Origin: Bin55 sp965116055
Lineage (GTDB): Bacteria > Pseudomonadota > Gammaproteobacteria > Pseudomonadales > Azotimanducaceae
Direction: 5' to 3'
Assembly (NCBI GenBank): GCA_965116055.1
Contig: OZ220466.1
Span: 186,001-250,000, forward strand
Length of the DNA stretch: 64,000 nt
The first letter of the stretch is position 1. Each line of letters starts with the position of its first letter. Under the pieces are notes generated by a model. The model saw only the letters and a list, made by a program, of their open reading frames with translations, was not told the origin of the DNA and made no database searches. The translations under genes and the position numbers were made by a program. Positions 20,101 to 26,889 of this stretch are shown here, piece after piece.

Positions 20101-20777
20101 GCGTGTTTTGGAGGGAGGCCAGCGGTTCGCAGCCCGAAGAGAACCCGTGGAGCGTATCGTTCCAGAGCATGTTCCACATGTCCAACGACTCTGGGCTGTT
20201 CCGAACACAGCAACAAATGGTGGATGATGGATGGAAGCTGGACGGCAACATATTCGTGCATGGCGACGAACGTTATCTGCCTCTCTATGAAGCCAAGCTA
20301 TTCCATCAATACGACCACCGGTTTGCCACCTTCGAAGGTGTCTCCGAGCGGGACATCCGAAACGGCAATGCCCGACCGATGACCGTGGAGGAAAAGTCGG
20401 ACCCGGAAGCCATTGTTATTCCGCGATATTGGATTCCGGAGAAAGATGTAGCAGAAAGACTTGACAAGAGCGAAGTAATTACACAATTGTTTACCGAGAA
20501 CCGAGAACCGAGAACCGAGAACCGAGAACCGAGAACCGAGAACCGAGAACCGAGAACCGAGAACCGAGAACCGAGAACCGAGAACCGAGAACCGAGAACC
20601 GAGAACCGAGAACCGAGAACCGAGAACCGAGAACCGAGAACCGAGAACCGAGAACCGAGAACCGAGAACCGAGAACCGAGAACCGAGAACCGAGAACCGA
20701 GAACCGAGAACCGAGCAATACTCAACACTCTCACAAAACTGGCTCGCAGTTCGCTCCCAGGAATATCGCACAAGTAA
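17157..20777 (+). CDS. Eco57I/DrmMI-like adenine-specific DNA methyltransferase, truncated (phase OFF)
   Basis: N6-adenine methyltransferase of the large Eco57I/DrmMI type, expected to mark host DNA for the adjacent helicases. An N-terminal domain of about 450 residues precedes GSYYTPPTLV (motif X), VVDPACGSGHFLLAAARRL (motif I, near residue 505) and FGNPPWERIK (motif IV, near 759). The conserved target-recognition part starts, then the frame enters 31 heptanucleotide copies encoding TENREPR units and stops at 20775-20777, giving 1,206 residues. The missing C-terminus lies in another frame up to 21585. Losing one heptamer, or gaining two, would join them into about 1,473 or 1,480 residues. 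The ATG is three bases after the upstream stop (a TTG at 17151 overlaps it), so translation is coupled. Activity of the short form is doubtful because the C-terminal recognition region is absent. Confidence 0.9.
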   Translation: MARERRSRGFTALKIAGGILPPEFLQVVAELDAPYQTNIDYKLSKSLAIKDEIARYWHIANDLHERHVERRPRLDLQRTQVDVEEWLVPFLRTLFGYDDLMATDRVVREDRVFALTHRACGSLPLLLVTHEFDLDKADPRFGDGGRQQAPHSMMQEYLNTEDTALWGVVSNGSKLRILRDNASLTRPAYIEADLDLLFAEELYPDFAALWLTAHSSRFRPVDDKPSNCIIESWRKKAHETGERIREKLRDGVTESLRQIGNGFLWHPSNIELHKTLESGKLSPEQYFQQLLRLVYRLIFLFAAEERDLLHIPKATDEQRAVFNEGYSLSRLRERALRRRYYDRNQDLWRGLQITFRALAKGAPGLGLPALGGLFRENQCPDLDDAAIANEQLLEAVRTLAFFQSDQGLARINYRDMNTEELGSVYESLLELRPVIDVETSPWTFAFTGDGNGQRAKGSERKLTGSYYTPPTLVNELITSTLNPIIARTITSHPEDPRAAILALKVVDPACGSGHFLLAAARRLAAEIARIESDDNTSNEITRQHALREVVQHCIYGVDRNSLAVELCKTALWMETIEPGKPLSFLDSHILRGNSLVGVLDPEIMADGIPGDAYEVLTGDDKTVCRDLKKRNKSEEKDLFDQDAVLEIAITGLDLDAMPEETLDDIERKRATYQAALSDQGRARETLRANLFVGAYFAPKIPETLERVPQTQDLRRLGDNFPQRRGVGCLVDDLQGTHDFFHWYLAFAEIMQDGGFDVVFGNPPWERIKLQEKEFFASRSAKIVAAPNKAARGRLIQALNQEDASPVEKALFREFESAKREAEAASLYVRTGGRFPLTGVGDLNTYAVFAETFLQLLNPQGRAGMIVPTGIATDHYTKAFFNHIVSRQRLVSLFDFKNREALFPGVHRSYKFCLLTLGGESQSFPEAEFAFFLDQAEQLKEPERRFTLSADDFSLFNPNTRTCPIFRTRRDMEIARKMYRRSGVFWREASGSQPEENPWSVSFQSMFHMSNDSGLFRTQQQMVDDGWKLDGNIFVHGDERYLPLYEAKLFHQYDHRFATFEGVSERDIRNGNARPMTVEEKSDPEAIVIPRYWIPEKDVAERLDKSEVITQLFTENREPRTENREPRTENREPRTENREPRTENREPRTENREPRTENREPRTENREPRTENREPRTENREPRTENRAILNTLTKLARSSLPGISHK
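20494..20715 (+). repeat. Heptanucleotide tandem repeat (CCGAGAA)31 in the methyltransferase gene
   Basis: Thirty-one perfect copies of CCGAGAA (217 bp, 20494-20710) and a partial CCGAG. The unit is not a multiple of three and contains no stop in any of the six frames, so each copy-number change shifts the downstream frame while the tract itself stays open. The three phases give: this sequence, stop at 20777; one more copy, stop at 20932; one fewer copy, read-through to 21585. This is the design of contingency loci that switch by slipped-strand mispairing. The repeat encodes TENREPR in every plus frame. Confidence 0.97.
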
Positions 20778-20928
20778 CCGACGAACGAACCGTAATCCTA
20801 GCGATGCCTCCTCTCGTAGCTTTTGGGCACTCATCAAAGATGTTGCTCCTTGGTTTGTCGCGTTCCGCAACGTCACACATGCGACTAACAAACGGACAAC
20901 GATATCCACTGCCATACGGAACACGGCG

Positions 20929-21585
20929 GTGAGCGGCGAACTACTTCACATTGATTACGGCAGTTGGTTTCAGGCCTTCCGCGGAATCACTAACTCGACA
21001 AACAAACGAACCTTCCTTGCGGATAATCTACCGAGAAGCGGAGTGGGACACAACGCAACTATCGTTGAATACTGGCATGCACGGGCCATAGCTTCAGTCT
21101 TGGTTCTCGCCAACATGAATAGCCTTCCACTTGACTGGGCAGCTCGCTTCTTAGTCGGCGGCTTCCACCTCAGTTTCTTCATTGTTAAACAACTCCCCGT
21201 GTTGTCGCCTGAGGCGTATTTGAAGCTGAGCAGTACAGGACATCCCTACGTGCAGTTGATTGTTCCTCGCGTACTGGAATTGACCTATACATCCGAGGAA
21301 ATGGAGGGTTTCGCCAACGACTTAGGATATAGTGGCCCGCCATTTTCTTGGAATGACGAACGTCGCCATTGTCTCCGCTCCGAGGTGGATGCCATCTTTG
21401 CTCAGATGTACGGACTGACTCGCTCCGATCTTGAGTGGATCCTAGATGCTCAAGCCCCGAGTGCATCCTTTCCATCCCTCAAGCAGAACGAAATGCGAGT
21501 TTTCGGCGAGTACCGGACACAGCGCTATGTGCTCCAGGCATTCGACTCACTTGAGCGCGGTCAGATCCCTAATTTAAGCGGCTGA
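20929..21585 (+). CDS. Out-of-frame C-terminal part of the phase-variable methyltransferase
   Basis: The 218-residue frame from GTG 20929 is really the tail of a longer open frame that runs without a stop from the heptamer tract (20494) to 21585. The stretch between tract and GTG already encodes family-like sequence (PWFVAFRNVTHATNKRT), and a second similar segment, WFQAFRGITNSTNKRTF, follows; this FR-x-ITNxTNxRT pattern is typical of the C-terminal domain of Eco57I/DrmMI-like enzymes. The rest (LNSLPLDWAARF-like, YTSEEMEGFANDLGYSGPPF) matches that domain too. As a separate protein it would have no function I can name. It ends three bases before a convergent gene. Confidence 0.85.
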   Translation: MSGELLHIDYGSWFQAFRGITNSTNKRTFLADNLPRSGVGHNATIVEYWHARAIASVLVLANMNSLPLDWAARFLVGGFHLSFFIVKQLPVLSPEAYLKLSSTGHPYVQLIVPRVLELTYTSEEMEGFANDLGYSGPPFSWNDERRHCLRSEVDAIFAQMYGLTRSDLEWILDAQAPSASFPSLKQNEMRVFGEYRTQRYVLQAFDSLERGQIPNLSG

Positions 21586-21588
21586 CCA

Positions 21589-22932
21589 CTAGGAAGGCGC
21601 CCACGCACGCCGGCTCTTGTACAACCCTGTTGCACGGAGCTCTGGATAAGCCTCCTCAATTTTCTCCCGCACCTGCTGATCATTCAGTGTCTCCCAAGTC
21701 AGGTCTTTCACGAACAGCTTCACCTCCATTCGGGTAGCCCGCTGCTTCCGGTCCCACTGCGCCAACAGAAGCTTATGAATATCTTCATACCTAATTTTCT
21801 TCTGGACAACCGGATTCTCGGTGATTGCTTTCGCCCAATCTCTCGCAACATTCTTTATTATATCTTCGACTGCCGTGTGCATGGAGCGCACAATTTTTTC
21901 GTTTGCCGACTCAACCAAGGTTTCTATCTCGGTCCACTTCCTTTGCATAATCGGCCAATCATTCTTTTTGTATATCCGTCCTAGCGGCTGCCCCATTTGC
22001 TTTGTGAAAATCTCTCTGAACGCGTCCACGCGCTTGTTGACGTCCCTTGCCCCCAAGTCGACTTTGTCACTAAGATCTATTCGCATCCTCTCCGACAGCC
22101 TGTTTCGAAGATCAGTCTCCAAACCAAGCTCTGTAAGTTCCTTGGGAATCGAGAGAGTGGTCGTTTTAGATAAGCTGGCACCTATTACATGGACTTCAAT
22201 GAACCCCAAATAGCCTTGGTACACTTCTGTTTGCTTCTCCTCCTTGAAATCTCTCGGAGGATGATCCTGCAAGTGGGTTTCTACCTCCTTAATCTCCTCC
22301 TCATCCACTGTGCGCAGCTGCACTTTAGGTTCAGCCGGAACAAGACGCTGATCGACAGTTTCAGACAGCGACTCGTCGGTCGCGCCCTGATTCGAGATAG
22401 TGCTGGACTCGTCTTGATCGATAGTTTTCTGTGCAAGGACAAAAGGGTCGTGAGTTTTCTTCGTACCTGACTGGGAGGTGTCCGAGCGCCCAGCCTGCGA
22501 TACCGATTCTTTCGACCCTTGTTCTCCCATCATTCGACCCATCCAGCGGCGAAACTCACCAAGTTCAACCCCTTCCATCCAGATACCGTTTACTGAAACA
22601 CGCTCAATCGGGTCAATACGCTCTGCAATTGGCGACCATACGGCCCCGATTCCAGGCGCGGTGAAAGCAGCTATCCGTAGTCCAGGTTGATGCTGAATAG
22701 TGGTAACGTCGTCGTGGAGTATCCGGACGCCTGCTGTCTGCCCGTAACCACTGCGGTCTACCTCGTCATCAAGCTCGATCACGACATGATTGCGTTCACC
22801 CGTTCGCTTTCCTGCTGCGAGAATCTTCTGAGCAAGTCTCTCCGTGATCGCCGGACCCAGGTAACGGATCGCACCTGTTGAACCGTCAATCCACTCCGCC
22901 AGCTGGTATTCGTCCACTTTGCACGCCTTCAT
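21589..22932 (-). CDS. Unrecognised 447-residue protein convergent with the methyltransferase
   Basis: Good coding-like frame, function not recognised. The first 140 residues look like a globular domain (AEWIDGSTGAIRYLGPAI, then GIGAVWSPIAERIDPIERV). A polar linker rich in Ser, Gln and Asp spans about 145-230. The C-terminal 200 residues are charged and probably helical (KRVDAFREIFTKQMGQPLG, REKIEEAYPELRATGL). No HKD phospholipase motif is visible, so it is not an obvious DrmC. Only three bases separate its stop from that of the methyltransferase, with no terminator between them, so the two transcripts must overlap. A defence accessory role is inferred from position only. Confidence 0.65.
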   Translation of the reverse strand: MKACKVDEYQLAEWIDGSTGAIRYLGPAITERLAQKILAAGKRTGERNHVVIELDDEVDRSGYGQTAGVRILHDDVTTIQHQPGLRIAAFTAPGIGAVWSPIAERIDPIERVSVNGIWMEGVELGEFRRWMGRMMGEQGSKESVSQAGRSDTSQSGTKKTHDPFVLAQKTIDQDESSTISNQGATDESLSETVDQRLVPAEPKVQLRTVDEEEIKEVETHLQDHPPRDFKEEKQTEVYQGYLGFIEVHVIGASLSKTTTLSIPKELTELGLETDLRNRLSERMRIDLSDKVDLGARDVNKRVDAFREIFTKQMGQPLGRIYKKNDWPIMQRKWTEIETLVESANEKIVRSMHTAVEDIIKNVARDWAKAITENPVVQKKIRYEDIHKLLLAQWDRKQRATRMEVKLFVKDLTWETLNDQQVREKIEEAYPELRATGLYKSRRAWAPS

Positions 22933-23262
22933 GCTGGATTCCTAAACTACATCTTCGGTAAGGCAACTTGCATCCCGCCAACAGCTTCATGCCTATCCCT
23001 GATTTATAACCTATTGGTTCAGGATCGCCACTCCCGTCGTCTGAGCTTATAGTTGGGCGAAACACACTGCAAGGATGTCAGTTCGTTATAGCCCCAAGTT
23101 GGCGGTCATTTTTCCAGAGCGATTCGATAGGATGTGCGAGTGCTGCCCTCTTTTGGCGTGAGATCGTACTTTTCAAGCGTTCTCGGTCGGCTTTACCCTG
23201 TTCGATCATCTCGGATATCTTAACTATGTCCTAGGAATTTGCACCGTAGGACGATTTGGCAT
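22933..23262. other. Intergenic region upstream of the 447-residue gene
   Basis: About 330 bp, AT-richer than the genes beside it. It should hold the promoter of the minus-strand gene ending at 21589. I see no open frame of note, no repeat and no RNA gene. Confidence 0.35.
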
Positions 23263-23696
23263 TCAATCAGTAGATAGATACGGAGAGAGCCGCAGGATGA
23301 AACGGGTAGCAAGCTTTAAAGCGGCTTTGTAGATGTCCCCGCATTCTGGCTCCTGCCGTTGTACTGTCCACAGCATCCATTCCGCCGGTATCCGGGCGGT
23401 CCGCTCGAAGCACCAGTCGGCATACGCCTTCGAGGCCCGACAGCGAATGCGCTCGTCACTGAGATCCTCGAATAGCCGGTGTCGCACCACATCGCCGACT
23501 CGTCCTCATCGTTGGCGATTAGGTCGCGGGCAACGCGGCGCACCACCATGCCTATGTGGTCTGTCAGTGCGCGGGTAAAGCAAGTGCGCGAGAAAAGTCG
23601 CAACGGACCGCGGCAATCACGCGGTACCGTGTCGGCAACAACCTGCTCAAGATTGATGGCGAATTCATCAGGGCTGAAGGGGTGCCCTTCCCGCAC
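23263..23696 (-). pseudogene. Probable frameshifted gene of unknown function
   Basis: Two minus-strand frames join into one plausible protein of about 143 residues: the first (from 23696) reads MREGHPFSPDEFAINLEQVV to about ANDEDESA, the second continues as VRHRLFEDLSDERIRCRASK and ends at 23263. The switch is near 23488, and both halves look like soluble helical protein with normal composition, while the frame after the switch in each case becomes rich in unlikely residues. No family recognised. A sequencing error would give the same picture. Confidence 0.4.
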
Positions 23697-23732
23697 CCCT
23701 GCCTGAGCGCGACGACCCTGTACCAGGATCCC

Positions 23733-23936
23733 TAATCATTACTGCTTTCGATATTTCGTGCTAACCGTATCTGCACATACCTTCCGGTGACCACGATAAT
23801 CGTGCCTTTGTACATCTCGCCGACATGGTGCTTAACCAGATCTCGCATGACTGCTGCTTCCTCCACAACGGTCAATCCGTTGAGCTACACAATGCACGGA
23901 CGCGGCAGGCCCGCAAACATCAAGCAGAAACTTCAC
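23733..23936 (-). pseudogene. Decayed DUF5615 (PIN-like) toxin
   Basis: Directly downstream of the DUF433 gene, where the partner toxin is normally found. A GTG at 23936 opens with VKFLLDV, the usual DUF5615 start. The central part with the GHDV and TRDKDFG-like motifs is missing, and a different frame then gives EEAAVMRDLVKHHVGEMYKG and IIVVTGRYVQIRLARN, which match the family C-terminus (a helix, then VVT-x-x-RVRIR). Internal deletion and frameshift mean no active toxin. Recognised by reading; a profile search would settle it. Confidence 0.6.
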
Positions 23937-23960
23937 GAAGCCTGTCGAAGAGAAATACGA

Positions 23961-24194
23961 TCATGGACAGATACGCTCGCCGGACAGAGAACGGTGAGCG
24001 AAGACCAGACAAGCCCAGATATCCTCGGGCTCAAGAAACGGATATTCGCCGAGTATGGTTTCCGCGCTATCTCCCGCCGCCAGCTTTCCCAAGACATGTT
24101 CCACCGCGATGCGCATGCCGCGGATGATCGGCTTGCCACCGAAGATGTCAGGGCGCACGGTGATACGGTCCAGCAGTTCGGTTTCTTTAGTCAT
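23961..24194 (-). CDS. DUF433 domain antitoxin
   Basis: Small antitoxin-type protein (77 residues from ATG 24194; TTG 24212 would add six). The core DRITVRPDIFGGKPIIRGMR, then VEHVLGKLAAGDSAETIL and YPFLEPEDIWACLVFA, is the DUF433 pattern, a winged-helix domain found as antitoxin to DUF5615 PIN-like toxins. The downstream toxin is a remnant, so this is probably an orphan antitoxin, possibly kept by chance or for protection against a toxin elsewhere. Confidence 0.85.
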   Translation of the reverse strand: MTKETELLDRITVRPDIFGGKPIIRGMRIAVEHVLGKLAAGDSAETILGEYPFLEPEDIWACLVFAHRSLSGERICP

Positions 24195-24212
24195 GTTCCT
24201 GTCTCTATTCAA

Positions 24213-24862
24213 TTGATGTCCTTGGTTCCTGGCCCCGCCGGGCGAGGCCGGCTGCAGGGAAGGTCTTGTGGCTAGAGGCTAAAGTACAGACCAAGCTCGT
24301 GGACGATCCAAGTTCATGGTTCTCTGCACTGGGCCGGAGCAGTCCATAACCCAAAGAGCCTTGGGACACTCGGTACCAAGACAACTTGTGCTCACTAGAA
24401 AAGGACGTAAAAAATTATTGAACACATGTTTTAACGAAACGAAGATTCGCTAATCAAAGGCTGATCCGGCCTCAATTCAGGTCGGTGGTGCCCGAGGTTG
24501 TTTATCGACGATTCCACCACCAGATGCTTCCGGCACATCGCAACGAACACTCCTCCCATTTTGTCTGGCTTCACAGGCGAGAGTTGGTGTTCACAGCAAA
24601 TGACGCGCTATCGATCAAGGAACTGCTATGGGCGCAAAGGAAGAGTGTGTTGAAGGCTCCATGCTGCCCGATTGGAATGGTAGGGGAAAAGCCAGAAATC
24701 TGGAAGACACGAAATTCAAGGTTCACCGGGATTCCAAAGGGGTTGACCTCCGCACAGGAGTCAATTGGATTTGATCATGGAGGCAGAAGCTTCCTGCGGC
24801 AATTGCTTCGAACGATGTATCCTCGGCGCTGGCCGAAGAACTATTGAGTGTGTATATCGTGT
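24213..24862. other. Intergenic region without a recognisable gene
   Basis: About 650 bp between the DUF433 gene and the PIN gene. A plus-strand open frame (24485-24847, 120 codons) has a composition and no motif that would support it; it may be a remnant. The segment near 24400-24450 is AT-rich and could hold the DUF433 promoter. No repeat or RNA gene seen. Confidence 0.35.
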
Positions 24863-25411
24863 TCAGTAGCACAGTTTTCGTTGCCTCCACCCTTTTCTGC
24901 CAACATCGGCTGCGGACAATCGTTCCAAGCGCACCGAGATCTCCGGTTTTGGCAAGAAAACGGTGATATCCTCCTGCCAGACCTTGAGTGCTTGAATGAG
25001 CAACGATCTCGGACAGATACCCGCAGAGTCAAGTTTGTCGATGATCCAAAGTACGCCATGTACACTAAGACCGTCAGCAAGAGCTACTCTACGCAACAGA
25101 GCGTCGCCTGTCAGCAAGATACCGGCATATGCTTGTGCAACGACAAAACAGAAGCTGTCTTTCGCGGAGAGGCCGGGATGATGTCTCTTGAGCAGGAGAG
25201 CCTTATTGATCTCCTTCGGTGTCAGGTCGTGTGTAATCATCCCGGCATCGCTGAGCACTCGCCACTGGCTATCAGACAGATTGTGCACCTCGGATTTGCG
25301 CACCGGCAGCGGGGCCACGATTCGATACGGTAGTTCGCACAGTGCAGCCAACAAATCACCCTTGCAGAGGTCAATCAGGCAGGAAGCGTCATTAACTATG
25401 ATGCAAGTCAC
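24863..25411 (-). CDS. PIN-domain protein, putative toxin nuclease
   Basis: PIN-type RNase candidate, 182 residues, related to the DUF3368/VapC group. The first acidic residue is in IIVNDASCLIDL near residue 8, and the second cluster is SAKDSFCFVVAQAYAGILLTG followed by D, with the sequence then LRRVALADGLSVHG. The last 50 residues are an extra basic tail. The ATG overlaps the stop of the upstream XRE-ImmA gene (ATGA), so the two are co-translated. That pairing (DNA-binding metallopeptidase plus PIN) looks like a toxin-antitoxin or regulated-nuclease unit. Target RNA unknown. Confidence 0.8.
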   Translation of the reverse strand: MTCIIVNDASCLIDLCKGDLLAALCELPYRIVAPLPVRKSEVHNLSDSQWRVLSDAGMITHDLTPKEINKALLLKRHHPGLSAKDSFCFVVAQAYAGILLTGDALLRRVALADGLSVHGVLWIIDKLDSAGICPRSLLIQALKVWQEDITVFLPKPEISVRLERLSAADVGRKGWRQRKLCY

Positions 25412-26487
25412 TGGGGCGGCGGACCGCTGATCTGTTGCTCAACGGAGTCAAGGGACTGATTAAGAAGATCAGCCGCACGAACAGGAGAAATTAGCTCTTC
25501 GCCCACCGCACGCGATACGAGTCGGTTGAAACGACTTGGTTTTTCAAGCGCGGCGAATCCATGATCTTCGGCGATGGGATCTGGTTCTGACTTGCGCCAA
25601 GAGCGGGCAAAGGTCGCAAAGGCACGGTTGACAGCTGAAGGAGGCAATACACCGACCTGCCCGAGACGCACCAGAACAGACGCCGCCGAAACACCGTACA
25701 TGTGCTTTATCCGCATAATTTCGTAATACGTAATCCGATGGCGGTCTTGGCCCATTTCATCTCGCAAACGCTGTCCTGGAACGAGGAATGCGCCAGCAAA
25801 CCGGTTCATCGCCGCCTCTACGTCAATCACCGGATTTCCCGTTGATCGAATAATTCGGTGGGCGAGCTCGTGGGCGAGCGTGAAACGCTTGCGCTCGACA
25901 TTGATCCGGCTGGATACCATGACAGCCTCGGCGACAATCTCGCCTCCTCGTAAAACGTGGCACGAAAGACCGTTGACGCTCTCGGGAAGGTCGGCTTCGA
26001 CCACCTTGATGCCCTTATCCTCAAGTAGCTCGCACAAGCTAGGAATGGGGTCCATGCCGAGACTCCAAGCAGCGCGGAGTGCATCGGCCCTCCTATCAAT
26101 CTGGTCTTCGCTTGCGACGCTGTCATAACGACGCTCTTCGACCCAGTCTGCTTCCGCCGGCATATCAAGGATGTGTTCAATCGCTAGATAACGATCGAGG
26201 TTGTCGATCAGGATCGCCTCAGCCTTGGCGCAGTCGCGGGCCGAAGCCCGGGATTGCTTACGAAACTCAACGCCATCGAGCTCCTCAACTTGTCCACTCA
26301 TGAGGAAATCCAACGAAACCTCAAGAGTCTTGCCGAGCTCGACCAGCACGGCGGATGAGGGAAGCATCTTGTCTGCCTCGTACTTACTGATTGCTTGAGC
26401 GGACACCTTCGGGGTGATCGCGTTTGCGAGTTCGCGCATGGATAAGCCTGCCCGCCTGCGGGCAAGCCGGAGTCGTTGTCCAAACAT
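25408..26487 (-). CDS. XRE-family regulator with ImmA/IrrE metallopeptidase domain
   Basis: Transcription regulator with an associated zinc peptidase, 359 residues. Residues of about 5-62 form a lambda-repressor-type HTH (RRAGLSMRELANAI, then SKYEADKMLPSS). The ImmA/IrrE (DUF955) domain holds the zinc motif HELAH at 206-210, with the third ligand expected in DVEAAMNRFAGAFLVP around 224. Such proteins commonly repress their own operon until the peptidase half inactivates a regulator. It shares an ATGA overlap with the PIN gene. The promoter in front of it carries two equal palindromes (26508-26558) that probably are its operators and also lie upstream of the divergent ubiquitin-like operon. 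Confidence 0.92.
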   Translation of the reverse strand: MFGQRLRLARRRAGLSMRELANAITPKVSAQAISKYEADKMLPSSAVLVELGKTLEVSLDFLMSGQVEELDGVEFRKQSRASARDCAKAEAILIDNLDRYLAIEHILDMPAEADWVEERRYDSVASEDQIDRRADALRAAWSLGMDPIPSLCELLEDKGIKVVEADLPESVNGLSCHVLRGGEIVAEAVMVSSRINVERKRFTLAHELAHRIIRSTGNPVIDVEAAMNRFAGAFLVPGQRLRDEMGQDRHRITYYEIMRIKHMYGVSAASVLVRLGQVGVLPPSAVNRAFATFARSWRKSEPDPIAEDHGFAALEKPSRFNRLVSRAVGEELISPVRAADLLNQSLDSVEQQISGPPPQ

Positions 26488-26507
26488 CCTCAGCTCTTAC
26501 TTCAGTT

Positions 26508-26558
26508 AACTTATAGTTGAATTTTATTATTAAAATTTAACATTGTAAACTTCAAGTT
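26508..26558. promoter_or_regulatory. Pair of AACTTnnAGTT palindromes, putative XRE operators
   Basis: Two 11-bp sites, AACTTATAGTT at 26508-26518 and AACTTCAAGTT at 26548-26558, match at every position except the two central bases and each is a palindrome. They are 40 bp apart (about four helical turns), so two bound dimers would face the same side of the DNA. They bracket the XRE promoter, and the right site overlaps by two bases a TTGACA (26557-26562) that could be the -35 box of the divergent Ubl operon (its -10 is weak). This suggests one regulator for both operons. Confidence 0.55.
26521..26549 (-). promoter_or_regulatory. Sigma70-type promoter of the XRE-ImmA/PIN operon
   Basis: On the minus strand a -35 box TTTACA (26544-26549) and a -10 box TAAAAT (26521-26526) are separated by exactly 17 bp in an AT-rich stretch, 34 bp before the gene start. 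This is the clearest sigma70 promoter in the window. Both palindromic sites touch it: one overlaps the -35 box, the other lies just past the -10 box where transcription would start. Confidence 0.65.
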
Positions 26559-26646
26559 GACACTACCACGAATCTGCATCTTCGTAGGTGAAGGTGAAAG
26601 CTGCCTGATGGTGTCAACAATTGGACAACACCAGAGGTGATTAATA

Positions 26647-26889
26647 ATGAAAGAGTACGAATTCAAGGTGAATGGTGAAACCCTCTTTACAGACCAGCAG
26701 TCGTGTGACGCAGCAATATTGCTACGAATCGCGTTCAAGGGTAAGGCTATTGGCAAGGATCCCGACAAGACCGGGTACGTCCTAAGGGTTCCTGATTCGG
26801 ATGTGGTCTTCAAGTCTGGCCAACCGGTAAATCTCGACAAGTACAACGTGTTTCGGGCAGTCACGGAGAAGGGCGCACCGTTCGCATGA
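26647..26889 (+). CDS. Ubiquitin-like protein (single Multi_ubiq-type domain)
   Basis: An 80-residue modifier candidate. The start KEYEFKVNGETL, the helix region AAILLRIAFKGKAIG and the final strand VNLDKYNVFRAV fit the Multi_ubiq-type ubiquitin fold, with one copy instead of several. The C-terminus is AVTEKGAPFA: no di-glycine is visible, so conjugation would use another terminus or needs trimming. The stop overlaps the next ATG by four bases. The neighbours (an E2-like and a JAB-E1 fusion) make a protein-conjugation system the best reading. Related operons are known as bacterial ubiquitin-like (Bil/Bub or type 6) systems, some shown to be antiphage. The TGATTAATA just upstream is a poor ribosome site, but AGAGGTG lies further up. 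Confidence 0.8.
   Translation: MKEYEFKVNGETLFTDQQSCDAAILLRIAFKGKAIGKDPDKTGYVLRVPDSDVVFKSGQPVNLDKYNVFRAVTEKGAPFA

Noticed and set aside
20494..20715. CRISPR array
   Set aside because: The units are seven bases without spacers, so this is a simple tandem repeat.
20298..20924. Minus-strand open frames encoding repeated SVLGSRF
   Set aside because: They are the antisense reading of the stop-free heptamer tract and have no independent support.
20929..21585. Independent gene starting at GTG 20929
   Set aside because: The frame is open upstream to the repeat and encodes the expected methyltransferase C-terminus; the GTG is only the first start-like codon.
9044..21585. Assignment to Druantia or BREX
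   Set aside because: Druantia DruE also has DUF1998, but the neighbours druA-D, druH or druM/F/G are missing; no PglZ or BrxC-like protein supports BREX.
24485..24847. 120-codon plus-strand frame
   Set aside because: No family, no ribosome site of note, composition unlike the genes around it.
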